From positions 1,550,001 through 1,614,000 of the forward strand of contig CM114273.1 of NCBI GenBank assembly GCA_050084515.1: DNA of 64,000 nucleotides, in the 5' to 3' direction. The translations under genes and the position numbers were made by a program. How positions within the stretch are numbered: position 1 is the first letter of the stretch; the number at the start of each line of letters is the position of its first letter. Below the pieces are notes generated by a model that worked only from the letters and a program-made list of their open reading frames with translations, made no database searches and was not told the DNA's origin. Shown here piece after piece: positions 23,335 to 33,043 of this stretch. Source of the stretch: Blasia pusilla. Its lineage: Eukaryota > Marchantiophyta > Marchantiopsida > Blasiales.

Positions 23335-24613
23335 TGTAATGTACAAGAGGTATAAGAATTGATCTTTTTACAATAATTTAGTGAGTTCGATCCGCAAGAG
23401 GATCATGATTATGTGGAAAGAGAGGTCAAGATGTCGCTTATCTTGCAATAGTTATAATTAAGTGTGGATAATTCAGATTCAATGACTTATCAATATCTTC
23501 ATATCTCTCTTAGTACCAAGATTTCTTTCCTCTATTCTCCCTAGTGGAGTTGAAATCACGCTCAGGTAGATCTTCACTCAACATAAAAGAACCTCACAGA
23601 GATCTCAACAAGAAGCTGGCTTCTCCTACTTTTGGAACTCAATTCGTCTAGGCAAGCTATTCTTTGTCGAACAGATTTCTTACAACTCTGTGTTGATTAT
23701 TCTATTGATGAAAAGATTCTCCTCATTCACTCTTCACTCTGCAGACCCAATGAGAATACTCAGACATATGCATCGCACATCAAAATGAAGAAATGAGTAC
23801 TTTTCTACTCCATCAAGAATGAGAAGCTTCAAAAGTGTATACAAGCGTGAGAGGGTACTACTCCCTTGCCCGGACAATTCCTACATCATAAGGACTTCGT
23901 GAAAGAATGATGAGGATAGCTACTTTCATGTTTCTTAAATATTCTCCGAAGTAGGAGTGGTTCTAAGGATTCGAAGCGTTCTTGAGGAATATGGTGTCTC
24001 TTCAACATTTGTAACTACCTAGATCTATGGTGCTCTTTTCTTTTCCTATGATCCCTGTGAATCCGCTGAGCGTAACTATACTAACTTCCTATTTGATACA
24101 AAAAGTCGTGCCTCTTCCTAGTATAACTGTTCTAACGGTGTGCCGCTTGAAATCACTCCGAGTCTTAGCTTCGCTTCGCTACGAAGTCTCGACCTCTTTT
24201 GCTTCCTTTGAGGACGACGCTCTTTCTCTTGATCTGAAGACGAAGCACTCCATTCTTCGCTCTTATTCCAAGTTTTTCATGCTTTGTTCAAGAGTGAAGT
24301 GCTTCTTCCTCTTCTTCTTCTTCAAGCTTCGTTCAAGAGCGAAGCACTTCATAAACAGGTTCTTAATAAGGCTTTGTTGTCTTTTCCAAGCTTCGCTCTT
24401 AGTCTTTAGACTTCATTACTGCATTTCCATCTCCTATAAGGCAAATCCTTAATCATCTACCTCTCTGCCTTGTCCTAGGAGCTTCGTGATTTCTTTCAAT
24501 ATTACTCATTCTTCTACTACACAAACATAATATCCAAAATCATTATGTATACACAAGTTTTCTTCAAATAAAAAGCTCTAAATCTTCAAAAGTACAAAAT
24601 TGCGAGTATCACA
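23335..24613. mobile_element. Solo LTR with CATCC target duplication
   Basis: This 1279-bp insertion starts TGTAATGTAC and ends GAGTATCACA, so it has TG...CA ends. It is flanked by CATCC at 23330-23334 and 24614-24618. It interrupts the linker between the methyltransferase and RT regions of element I. The inside has no coding domain; repeated GCTTCG/GAAGC words and TTCTTCTTC runs occur at 24150-24350. The parent family is not otherwise present in the window. Confidence 0.85.
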
Positions 24614-24674
24614 CATCCAAAAAATGAACATATGTTACTCTGACTGCCTTTGCACTCTTTGCTCGAACGACATC

Positions 24675-25169
24675 CTAGGAAGTCCATGGGTGCCTATCTC
24701 TCCTTGTCCCACCTCTAGCGAATGTCAGTACAAACCCTATAGGCAATGCTCCAACTCCTGGACGTGACGGCATGGATGACACTAACATCCATCTCTGCTC
24801 AACCATACCTAGGCTGACTATCCATGTGAGAAAGTTGAGGTCCATCACCTGCCCCAACACTTGTCTTCGTGATGCCTCAGTCATACGTGGCACCACCATA
24901 GTACCCGTAGCAAACCCCATGGTGCGCTCGCGCTCATCTTCCATAGGCTCCTCCAATACTTAGGTCACCTCATCCCAAATCATGTCTGGCCCTCCTGACG
25001 AAAGGCATGGGATACTAGGAAGCTCACCAATGTAGGTAAGGCTACCCTCAACTCCCCCACACTATTGGCTATTGCCAACGGTGGTCTATCATGTCGCGTC
25101 ATCACCTGAGATCGACGCCCTAAGCCCAAAATAGCATCCACTGTGAGATGTGGTGCTCTCTGAACTCCA
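24675..25169 (-). pseudogene. Element I: methyltransferase-RT linker region
   Basis: The text MGFATGTMVVPRMTEASRRQ and VMDLNFLTWIVSLGMVEQ matches segments of elements II (near 32000) and III (near 43900), so it is a conserved part of the Pol polyprotein. No domain is recognised. Reading frames are broken. Confidence 0.55.
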
Positions 25170-25338
25170 TCATATGCTCGACTCAATACCTGTGATAGTA
25201 TTAGGTTTGTCCACGATAATTGTGGATGGTGGACGCATGATCCAACTCTCGCTGCATCTTACAACAAAGCAGATTCTAACCAAGACCTCACTTGATACAC
25301 ACTCATCATCACACGTGCACAAATATCTCCCAACAACG
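25170..25338 (-). pseudogene. Element I: C-terminal part of DNMT3-like domain
   Basis: Separated by an insertion from the rest of the domain at 26645-27224. It aligns at DNA level with the end of the element II methyltransferase (32345-32515), the part with the conserved HRPRLWWTN text. Frame and residues are poorly preserved. Confidence 0.55.
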
Positions 25339-26644
25339 TTGTCGTATAGTAAAATCAACCAGTGTGTAAACTCCTTCCTCATTAAGTGTTAGATAGAATT
25401 TTATTAATATTAAGTAAATTAGCTTAGGAAAATGAAATTCCCATGTTTAGGAAAAGAAAATTCCCATGTTTAAACCTCTTTATGGTGCCTCTTTAATGCG
25501 GGCCCAACTTTAAGAAAAGAGGTAATAAATAAAAGATGACTTTATAAAAGTAAAATAGTGAGGTTGGTGCTTTAATGAAAAATAAAAGTAATCTTGGTTG
25601 GTGGCTAGGTTAGTTGGGGCAATTTGGAAAATATCAAGTGGGTAAAAGAGGATATTTGGGAAGAGATAAGAAGAAATCTACTTGTGTCAAAATGTGATTG
25701 GCTAAGCCTTGAGAGGAAACCATGTGGCATAAGATAAGATTAACTCTATTTCGTACTCTTGTGGATCCCTTAAGGTATATAAAGAGGAGGGACCTTCAAG
25801 GGTTTATCACCTTCTATTTCATATCTTGAGTCTCTTGTGTCACTCTTAAGTGTATGACTTTGGGATTACTTGCTCTTCCATTGAGAATGAATCACCTCTC
25901 TTGGGAGAGTAACTTGATCATGGTCGATTCTTCGAGAGGTTTCTAGAGTGTGCTGTGTGTGTGGAGATGAGAGGTTTGTCACCTTAGAGGAGTTTAGTCA
26001 TACTAAAATACTGAATATTTTGAACTAAAACCCTTGTTATTTTCCCAATGAGAGTGGATTACCCCTCTTGGGAGAATAATTCTGCCAAAGACCATTCTTG
26101 AAGAGACTAGAGAATGTCTATCAAAGATGGATACGGGTGGAGTACGAGTTGTGTCTGACTTTCCTTTCCTCAATCCTAACCATGTCGAGGTATTCTTTGT
26201 AGATAGGCATTGGTTCACTCGCTATTTAGTTTATCACTTTGAGGAGGTGTTCATGAACCAGGTCATGCAATCTCCAACTCCGGTGATTCTTCCTATCGTC
26301 ACATATGGAAGGACATGGGATTGTACTTTGTATGTCCTCATATAGTGATCCATGGACGTCAATAGGCCTATTCAAGTAGGTTTTAACACTAGTTATGATA
26401 TTTTCCTCGTGTACAAGCGTAAAATAGTTTATAGGGACTTCATAGTTAGAAATTTCACGGTTCCATGTTAGGAAGAAGTGATCGCCTCGGCACTTCCACT
26501 TGTGATACCTGTTGTGAGAGAATGAAGAGAATACATAATAATTTTATATTGAAAAAGGAGAACTTATTAGAGAGTTCACCTTGCATCAATCACGTCTGCC
26601 GCAGCTAGAAGGTTTGTCTTCCTCGAAGAAAGGCTCTCCACATG
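25339..26644 (+). mobile_element. 1.3-kb LTR-like insertion, copy A
   Basis: It is flanked by ACAACG at 25333-25338 and 26645-26650; deleting the insertion and one ACAACG restores the length seen in element II. It starts TTGTCGTATAG and has a TATATAAAG box at 25776-25784, as an LTR promoter would. An internal repeat is built on GAGA-TG-AT--CCTCTTGGGAGA (about 25882 and 26050). A 72-codon frame (26127-26345) is also open in copy B. The related copy lies inverted at 48383-49607. It may be a solo LTR of a family without coding parts in this window. Confidence 0.7.
26127..26345 (+). CDS. Small conserved reading frame inside the LTR-like repeat
   Basis: It encodes 72 residues, with DFPFLNPNHVEVFF, DRHWFTRYLVYHF and MNQVMQSPTPVILPIV. 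The same frame is open in the inverted copy at 48682-48900, with about ten amino-acid changes. A second frame directly downstream (VNRPIQVGFN..., FLVYKRK, YRDFIVRNF) is also preserved in both copies but in another phase. I recognise no family. Shared openness could simply reflect recent common ancestry of the repeat. Confidence 0.3.
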   Translation: MDTGGVRVVSDFPFLNPNHVEVFFVDRHWFTRYLVYHFEEVFMNQVMQSPTPVILPIVTYGRTWDCTLYVLI

Positions 26645-27224
26645 ACAACGCCACGTTCTCCACAATATACCCTGGACAATATGTTTGACGTTCATGCAAG
26701 TGTCGCACTACTCGTAGAATCTCCCGAAACATCCCTAACCTTGGATTATTCAATCCAAACCCTCGGCCAACTGATGAATAACCCTGAAATGGCCATCGTG
26801 CAGTCACCAAATGAATGGTTCCAACTCTATCCAGATCCTACGCCCCCATCAAAGAGATATTTGCGAGTAGTGTATGTTGATACTCCCATACCAAAAACAA
26901 CTCAGGATACCTCTTGACCAATCTCACCACATGACATAATGATACTCACCGTGCGGTCTCATCTCTCTCCACATAGAGGTATTGATGCACTTGTATGCCC
27001 GCCTGCAACACCATAGCTAATCCGGTGCTAATCCCTCTGAAGAGATCTAACACCCTAACACCCTCCTTTGGAGACTGCCACACAACGTATCGAATTGTGT
27101 CAACGTCTCCACTCCTGGAGCCCGATTGCCACCTGACTCTCGCTGCTCCGAGATAAAGGCATGACTCCACGCTTGCCTCATGAGGTCGTCGGCAGTCCTC
27201 TATAGCTCTCGAGTCATATCCCAC
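26645..27224 (-). pseudogene. Element I: DNMT3-like cytosine methyltransferase, N-terminal two thirds
   Basis: The first frame has motif I (GVRVLDLFRGISTGLA) and the motif II acidic residue in YLYVERDE. The second (26810-26645) has WPFQGYSSVGRGFGL, where the catalytic Pro-Cys of motif IV has become Pro-Phe, then motif VI YIVENV. A frameshift lies between them. The domain is cut by the LTR-like insertion at 25339-26644. With Phe for the catalytic Cys this copy could not transfer methyl groups even if expressed. Confidence 0.8.
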
Positions 27225-27411
27225 AATGGTGAAGAGGTCTCTCCAACATGGGAAGAGACACCCGCCATGGCTTGTCTCTTTGTGGGACTATCCACTACTG
27301 GGACATCCTCCACATGTGCATTTCCCTCCAACAACTCTCCTGGCCAGCTAACACTACTTTTAAAATTAAAGCTGCCAATATGATCACAGACTCGTTTCGT
27401 GGTCAACCACC

Positions 27412-28000
27412 TCATCCTAGAAACTGCACGGATAACTGACTTATCTGCCCATCACCTGACTGCCACCCTAGTCGATAAGCAACAGTCTCCTCCCAAAATT
27501 CAAGGATGAATCCTGGGGGATATAGCACTATACTCCCCACCAACACATGGTACGACTCAACTAGTGTCGTAATTGTACGAATGCATACCATAGCACTATC
27601 CGTCCCATGCTCTGGCTGGATTCTAACAGCTATCTCCTGTCGAGTCATATATTGCGTGGATGACACGCTCCCAATCGAGGTCTATATCTAGAAGGGACAA
27701 GGCTCAATGTCGGCCTTCTATAACCCCAACGCTAAATATGCCGCCTTCCCTAACATCAAGGGTTGCGCTCTCGAATTAAGTAGGACGAGCTACGGATGGT
27801 ATATTGTCCTTGTCGGACTAACCAAGCGAAATACTCCAACTTGATTATCCAATAACAACACGCCACATGTCACCATGGCCCGCTCTATGGCCGATCGAGT
27901 TGGAATATCTACAAACTTTGCCGCCGCCGCATGCTATGACTCATTGGGGGACGTCCCGAGCACTTGCTTCGAGGGCAAGTCCACCACCTCCTCAACTACT
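27412..28000 (-). pseudogene. Element I: aspartic protease-like region
   Basis: It aligns with 33282-33688 of element II. The catalytic region reads VLLNSRAQPLMLGKAA, where a retroviral-type protease would have D-S/T-G-A, so both the Asp and the Gly are altered. Downstream, 27412-27666 is an open frame with EIAVRIQPEHGTDSA, HVLVGSIVLYPPGF and LEFWEETVAYRLGW, conserved in family members and linking protease to methyltransferase. Confidence 0.55.
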
Positions 28001-28689
28001 TCTGAACAAGGGATAGTCACCTCTCCACGCTCACACAACATGGCGGCCACCCGAAACACCTCAACTGGTCCAACTCCCAATGTTGCCAACTATATGGCGG
28101 AAAATAAAGGAGCCTGGCTCATCTTGGTGGCCACTTCCAACACTGTGGTCGACACTGACTCTACTTGAGCCCTCATAGGAGTTGCTACTCCAACTCCTTG
28201 TGACGTCGACTCACCTGCCTGACTTGTAGGCACCATTGGTTATTGAGGCACCATTGATGGTGTGTGTAGTGTCTGTAACAATGTGAACAAATGTGGAACC
28301 CTGGCTTGCCGCCCATCGGTCCCCTCCAGTGGGTCAATCTCAACTCCACCTCTCGATGGCTCAGTGCTTCTTGCAGCACCCCGAGTCACCAACGCAACAT
28401 CCTCAACCTGAGCCGCACTTCACATAAACCCCATACTAGCAAGATCCCCACCCGGATCTAGGTAAGAGGTGGAAGCTAGAGCCACACTAGCTACTCTCAG
28501 CTTTGTGCCTTCCCTGAGCTGCATCATCATCATGGCAGCAATCCTCCTCCAACTTATCAATGCGCAAGAGAAGCGTCGTCTCTGGTGCTCTCGTTCCATC
28601 TCCTATGGCAGGTGGTGGTTGTCTAACACCACGTCCAACAACAACTCCTCCACTTCCTCCAAGACGATCACCCCTAGGCCCTTGGCCTA

Positions 28690-29032
28690 CTTTTGGATGT
28701 GCCTCTCGATGAAGGTCAAAACATCTATTTCTAGTGTGACCATATCTGTGGCAATAGTCACACTAGTACTCTTGTGGGGCCATCCGATGTGGCTCTTAAG
28801 CAATCGGAGGCGCTCGTGGTCCTTTCCCGTGATGTGGGCAGTCTCTCTGCCTATGGGCCCCTCCACATGTCCAACAAGACAACATCGGTCCTTGTTGGGC
28901 AACATATGTAGGCACAAGTCGTTGTCTCATAGGCTCACGGTACCCGCCCTGCTCTATGGGCACACTGGCTTGCTTCCGTGGTCCTAGTGCTCGCTGTGGC
29001 ACCAATGGGATTAGCGTCGCTTGTGGACCCAT
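28690..29032 (-). pseudogene. Element I: two CCHC zinc knuckles of Gag
   Basis: The first knuckle CWTCGGAHRQRDC has C-x2-C-x3-H-x4-C spacing. About 35 residues later CDYCHRYGHTRNRC has the standard C-x2-C-x4-H-x4-C. These bind RNA in the Gag nucleocapsid. The frame is interrupted between them. Confidence 0.75.
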
Positions 29033-29173
29033 TGACTCTCGAGAAAATCAAGTGGTTACTACCTACTCTTTACTCATGTTGAGCTCAATACGCTCAGACA
29101 ACTCGAAGATCACCTTCAATGTGAGCTTTGCTGTGTGAATCAGTACCGCATCTCGGACTCTCCTCCATAGTTC

Positions 29174-29974
29174 TCAGTCCAAAACCCCGTACCAATACTG
29201 GACTGACTGCGCCTTAGTCATTCGATAAGTAGCAATGATCAAACTTCGCATGCGCGTGAATGCCTCTCTCAGACTCTCACCCGATCGTCGCTGAAAATCT
29301 TGCAGATTCTTCAGCTTGTCGATGCGTATGCCTTGATAGCTCTTCCCCAACTGTCGAAAGAACTCCACTGTGGGATTGAAGCTTGGAGGCCCTCTACCAC
29401 CAGAGGTCTCTGCCACATTGCTTGTCTCACTGCCCTCCTCGCCATCTAGTCTTCGGGTTGATGGTGTGGATCTCTCTCCTCTCACGATCCCATCATATGC
29501 CTCGCGACCACTAGTGGACACATACCCTGGAGCCCAATACATCCTCCAGGCATTAATCTCTACTAAAAATAGCAATTGAAACTCCATGTAATCATCCATC
29601 GGAGGACCCCCCAAGTGCTGGAACAATCCCTTCCATGCCATGAAAGGGTTGAACAGTTGTGGGGTTCGTATCTCCTGGAAATCGCACCACGTGTCAAACT
29701 CCTGGATGAAGTCATCTAAGTCGATGGTACCCACTGCACCCGAGAAATGACGCATGCCCCGATGGCCCATGTCGTCCATCTCTTGCCAAGTGACACTACC
29801 TTCGTCTACAAACTCGTCACTAGACCCGATGTCTAGTGATGATAATCCAGCCACGGATGGAAGTCGAGGTAGCTCCTCACTCCGTGTCATACCACTCCTA
29901 GTGTTGGCACTACCCCATTCTTCCAAACCCGGGAAGAACGCCGTGATGACAACCTGTCTCACCCGCTCAAGCAC
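29174..29974 (-). CDS. Element I: Gag capsid region (266 aa, open)
   Basis: This is the longest intact frame of element I. The C-terminal half has EFFRQLGKSYQGIRIDKLKN, LQDFQRRSGESLREAFTRMR and SLIIATYRM, the pattern of retrotransposon Gag. The N-terminal half is acidic (DIGSSDEFVDEG) and contains AWKGLFQHLGGPPMDDYMEF, shared with elements II and III. Gag assembles the particle that packages element RNA. The start is the first ATG in frame; a stop separates it from the zinc knuckles. Confidence 0.75.
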   Translation of the reverse strand: MLERVRQVVITAFFPGLEEWGSANTRSGMTRSEELPRLPSVAGLSSLDIGSSDEFVDEGSVTWQEMDDMGHRGMRHFSGAVGTIDLDDFIQEFDTWCDFQEIRTPQLFNPFMAWKGLFQHLGGPPMDDYMEFQLLFLVEINAWRMYWAPGYVSTSGREAYDGIVRGERSTPSTRRLDGEEGSETSNVAETSGGRGPPSFNPTVEFFRQLGKSYQGIRIDKLKNLQDFQRRSGESLREAFTRMRSLIIATYRMTKAQSVQYWYGVLD

Positions 29975-30755
29975 TCAGACTCACCAAGAGTCTCCCACAC
30001 TCCTCACTAGCTCACCTACGCAAATGATAATCCTATGATGACACACCCGGCCTCACGGACACTCAACACTAGGGCTCACCATGAGCCTCTCAACTAACTC
30101 ACCTAAACTACTGACACTCTCAAGTCATACACGTGACCCCTACTTGGCAACCGCCGTATATCAACAGACATGTTACACATGCATGGAGACTACACTCATC
30201 ACCATCGTTACACCCATCTAGCTCCAATAACTACATGATACCTAGCACTCTCAATCACTTAAGATAAGCGTGGGAAGAGGGACTCGAATGGGTAACTTGA
30301 TCACGCCCTCCAACCTACAGTACCATCAACACTCACTCCTCCATGTGGTATTGCAACCTCCGCAACACGACACTCTCCTCGAGACACGTCAAACCTCCCA
30401 TGAATGGATGCAGACAGCCCGTCAGCATCAATACGTCTGTCTCCATGATAACCCTTGCAAATCCTAGTTGGTGAAGAACTAATCAGTCAATCCCCAACCG
30501 ACTCGTAATAACTGCCAAACTCTGGTCGTGAATCCCACCATGCTCGCAAAACTCCAAGTCTCAAAATGCTCTCCTACTACGTAACTCAACGCAGTCACAT
30601 CCGCCCCCTCAAGCTGGTAGCCTGAACCAACCACGTCCGACTTCTTGCTCGTACCACGTCAGCCTTGCCTGACTACGTCCGGCTTGCTACCACGTCCACA
30701 TTGTCAACCACGTCTATCCTACCAACTCCGTAGCTAGAGAGTACCACGTCGGCCC
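29975..30755 (-). other. Element I leader with G-box-like motif cluster
   Basis: Non-coding leader of element I. Between about 30628 and 30749 ACCACGTC occurs five times and ACTACGTC once. On the element's sense strand these read GACGTGGT and GACGTAGT, containing the ACGTG core of bZIP/G-box sites. The leader breaks off at element II; whether it resumes at 36917 is inferred. Confidence 0.5.
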
Positions 30756-31018
30756 CTTGGTAAGTGACCCTTGACCTGATGTAGGAGGTCAAGGGTCACT
30801 TACCAAAAATATAAAGTCGGTCACATACTCAAAATGGTACTTATCTAAAATAGTAAGTTCTTCAATATGGCTCCAAATGAGCCGAAACGGAGGGGAAATG
30901 TGTTCTCTCAAATTTCCTGGGGCCTCAGCAGGTCATCCTCGATCTACTGAGCATGTCCTCCTCTACTCACGAAGGCACTCTACTAGATCTCACAGATCTA
31001 TCCTAAAAGGTCATGACA
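30756..31018 (-). mobile_element. Element II 3' LTR, truncated, with terminal palindrome
   Basis: It matches 36678-36916, with landmarks CAAAATGGTACTTA, AAATAGTAAGTTCTTC, AATGAGCCGAAACG, GGCCTCAG-AGGTCATCCTCG and CTACTAGATCTCAC. It ends CATGACA on the right (TGTCATG in sense). The left edge is a perfect 21-bp inverted repeat: TTGGTAAGTGACCCTTGACCT at 30756-30776 pairs with AGGTCAAGGG and CACTTACCAA further right. The part equivalent to 35982-36677 is missing. Confidence 0.65.
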
Positions 31019-31328
31019 GCTGTCGTGCGTAAACACATCGCTACACAACATACATCGTTGTCACTGAACACACACACAAACACACACGATCCCATGCTAA
31101 CTCATGGCATCCAAACAACGAAACAAGAAGTACCAAAATATCTCCAATCGCCCCCCTAGCTGGTGGTTAGGTCCCTCCAACTCCAGATAGCCATCTATCC
31201 CTACCTACCATGACATACATCTCTCAGACGCTAAGAGCAAGAAGGTTGGGTGCTCATATGGCCCCATCGTTAGTCGCCTTCTTGTCATCCATGTCACACA
31301 CACAAGTCGGAATGTAGAACTACCTACT
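31019..31328 (-). other. Element II 3' untranslated segment
   Basis: Sequence between the LTR and the PHD-coding region. It includes the subterminal segment (ACACATCGCTACACAACATAC to CCAAAATATCTCCAAT) that elements I and III carry on both sides of their 3' LTR. Here it is present once. An R-rich stretch in sense (GCTAGGGGGGCG) lies at about 31153. Confidence 0.5.
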
Positions 31329-31667
31329 CTATGTACATCTGGGACACATCCATCGTCCTTGAGGAACCCTAGTGAGAGGTGGGGTCAAACATACCATATG
31401 CCATCCTCTCGAATACCCATCACAGACTAGCATAGTGGCTGCACTACGGACGGAACCACACAACATACATTGCAAGCCTACAGAAACTATTGCTAAGCTC
31501 GGATCAACTATACCTTCAATGTTCAAAAGATGACATGGCGCACAATTATGCACATGGTCCTTCCAAACCATATCATCGCGTCCCTCCAATAAGAGAACAC
31601 CAGATGGCTTAGGGCCCATATCTCGCTCTGAAGTCTCCATTGTGACTACAGTAGGACTCTCCGGCAC
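31329..31667 (-). pseudogene. Element II: truncated Pol C-terminus with PHD finger
   Basis: The 112-codon frame begins in sequence that in element III precedes RT (VVTMETSERDMGPK) and jumps to the post-integrase tail (PSGVLLLEGRDD, HNCAPCHLLNIEGIVDPSLA). RT, RNase H and integrase are deleted, yet the phase is kept. The PHD finger (~31332-31469) is the most complete: C-x2-C-x11-C-x2-[Y]-x4-H-x2-C-x14-C-x2-C with GWH, PPL and PQGRWMCPRC. Its fourth ligand is Tyr. In this frame the protein ends right after the finger. A stop at about 31670-31700 separates it from the upstream linker, which lies in the same phase. Confidence 0.75.
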
Positions 31668-31700
31668 GGGTATCGGTGGTTGCTATGGTGCAACCCCGTC

Positions 31701-32281
31701 TCAAACAACAACACTCGGCCGCTCTCCTACAGCCAACTGAAAACTATGATCTCCTCCACGTGCAGTGCCCGGAACTACGCTCGATGTTGTGGCTATCATC
31801 TCTTGGCGTACCTGCAAAACATCCCAAGAAGTCCAAGGATGTCTCTCTTGATCTCCCATGATGTGTAGATCTCCTCGGGTCTTGTCCCCAGCCACTGCCT
31901 CCACCGTCTTGGTAGGCATGGGGCTCATCAACGCAACCGCTGTGATTTATCGCGATCTCATACGTCACTGCTCAGCCACTCCCAAGCTGAGGATCCATGT
32001 CCAGCAGTTTAGGTCCATCGCTTGACCCAAGACATGGCATTGTGATGCCTCTGATACTGATGGTACTACCATCACTCCTGTGGAAAATCCCATCACTCAC
32101 TCTCTCTCGTCGGCGTTGAGCTCCACCAACTTCTGAACCTGGTCATCCAAACCAAGGCAAGATCGGCCTCCTTGTATGCATAGGAAGCGGGAAAACTCAC
32201 AAACGTGGGCAAGGCTACCCGCGGCTTGCCTACCCTGTTGACCACAGTCAATGGTCGATCATCGTGCCTCATTTCCTGTGA
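31701..32281 (-). pseudogene. Element II: methyltransferase-to-Pol linker
   Basis: It matches 43656-44160 of element III and 24675-25169 of element I. Conserved text includes PTKTVEAVAGD, ERHPWTSWDVLQVRQEM and ATTSSVV. No catalytic motif is recognised. It lies in a different phase from the methyltransferase frame that ends at 32282. Confidence 0.5.
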
Positions 32282-33043
32282 TCAACGACCTGGATCCATA
32301 ATGGAATCCACTAACAAATAGGAGGGGCACTCCACTCTCGCATACGCCCTGCGTAACACCGTATGGGGCACCAAGTTGGTCCACCATAGACGCGGGCGAT
32401 GGGCTCTAGAATCTACACTCGCCGCATCCAAGACCACTGCAGGGCCGATCCAGACATGCACCTGATGAGCACTCGTCACCACCCGTGACCTGGAGTCTCC
32501 TAAGATCGGCACATTCTCTAGAATGTAGGCTGGAGAAGGAGACTGGTGCTTCTGAAATTTCCGTAAGACCCTCAACATCTCCCAAAACAACCTGGACCGA
32601 GTGTCAGCCAACCCGATGCCTCGTCCAGCACTCGATTGGCCCCAACATGGCCAACCGGAAATGACCAAATCAATGGTCCCTGCCTGCTCTAAGTCCTGCG
32701 CCCCCAACGAAGAAATATCCCTTGGTAGGGAACTCTGGTATCCCTGTACTTCGGACGCAGACAATAAGTCGAGAAAATGTAGGCGTAACTGCGCCACATA
32801 TTGTAGTGAGATGTGCCTCGAAACATCATCACTCTCCACATACAGGTACTGTTGCACTCGCACTCTTGCCTGCAAAACAGCAGCTAACCCGGTGCTAATC
32901 CCTCCAAAGCGATCTAACACTCGAATACCCTCCTCTGGGATACACCACACAATGGGTGTGGTATCCAAGGGTGTCATCACAGCACTCCCTGCTACCTCAA
33001 GTTCCTCAGAACCATCACGCTCGGTGCAAATGCCTCGCTCCAC
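32282..33043 (-). CDS. Element II: DNMT3-like C5 cytosine methyltransferase domain (253 aa open frame)
   Basis: Methyltransferase motifs appear in canonical order in one uninterrupted frame. Motif I (residues 42-54, VLDRFGGISTGLA) would bind S-adenosylmethionine. Motif II has the acidic residue E70. Motif IV (DLVISGWPCWGQS) has the catalytic Cys133. GIGLADTRSRLFWEM precedes motif VI ENV (176-178), and AHRPRLWWTN (214-223) is the motif VIII region. The I-S-T-G-L text of motif I, RLFWE and HRPRLWWTN resemble the DNMT3 branch more than DNMT1 or bacterial enzymes. No separate target-recognition insert and no motif IX/X are obvious, so the domain may be short at the C-terminus. D45 of motif I is Arg. 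The domain lies between protease and RT in this gypsy family, an unusual place for an enzyme. Confidence 0.85.
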   Translation of the reverse strand: MERGICTERDGSEELEVAGSAVMTPLDTTPIVWCIPEEGIRVLDRFGGISTGLAAVLQARVRVQQYLYVESDDVSRHISLQYVAQLRLHFLDLLSASEVQGYQSSLPRDISSLGAQDLEQAGTIDLVISGWPCWGQSSAGRGIGLADTRSRLFWEMLRVLRKFQKHQSPSPAYILENVPILGDSRSRVVTSAHQVHVWIGPAVVLDAASVDSRAHRPRLWWTNLVPHTVLRRAYARVECPSYLLVDSIMDPGR

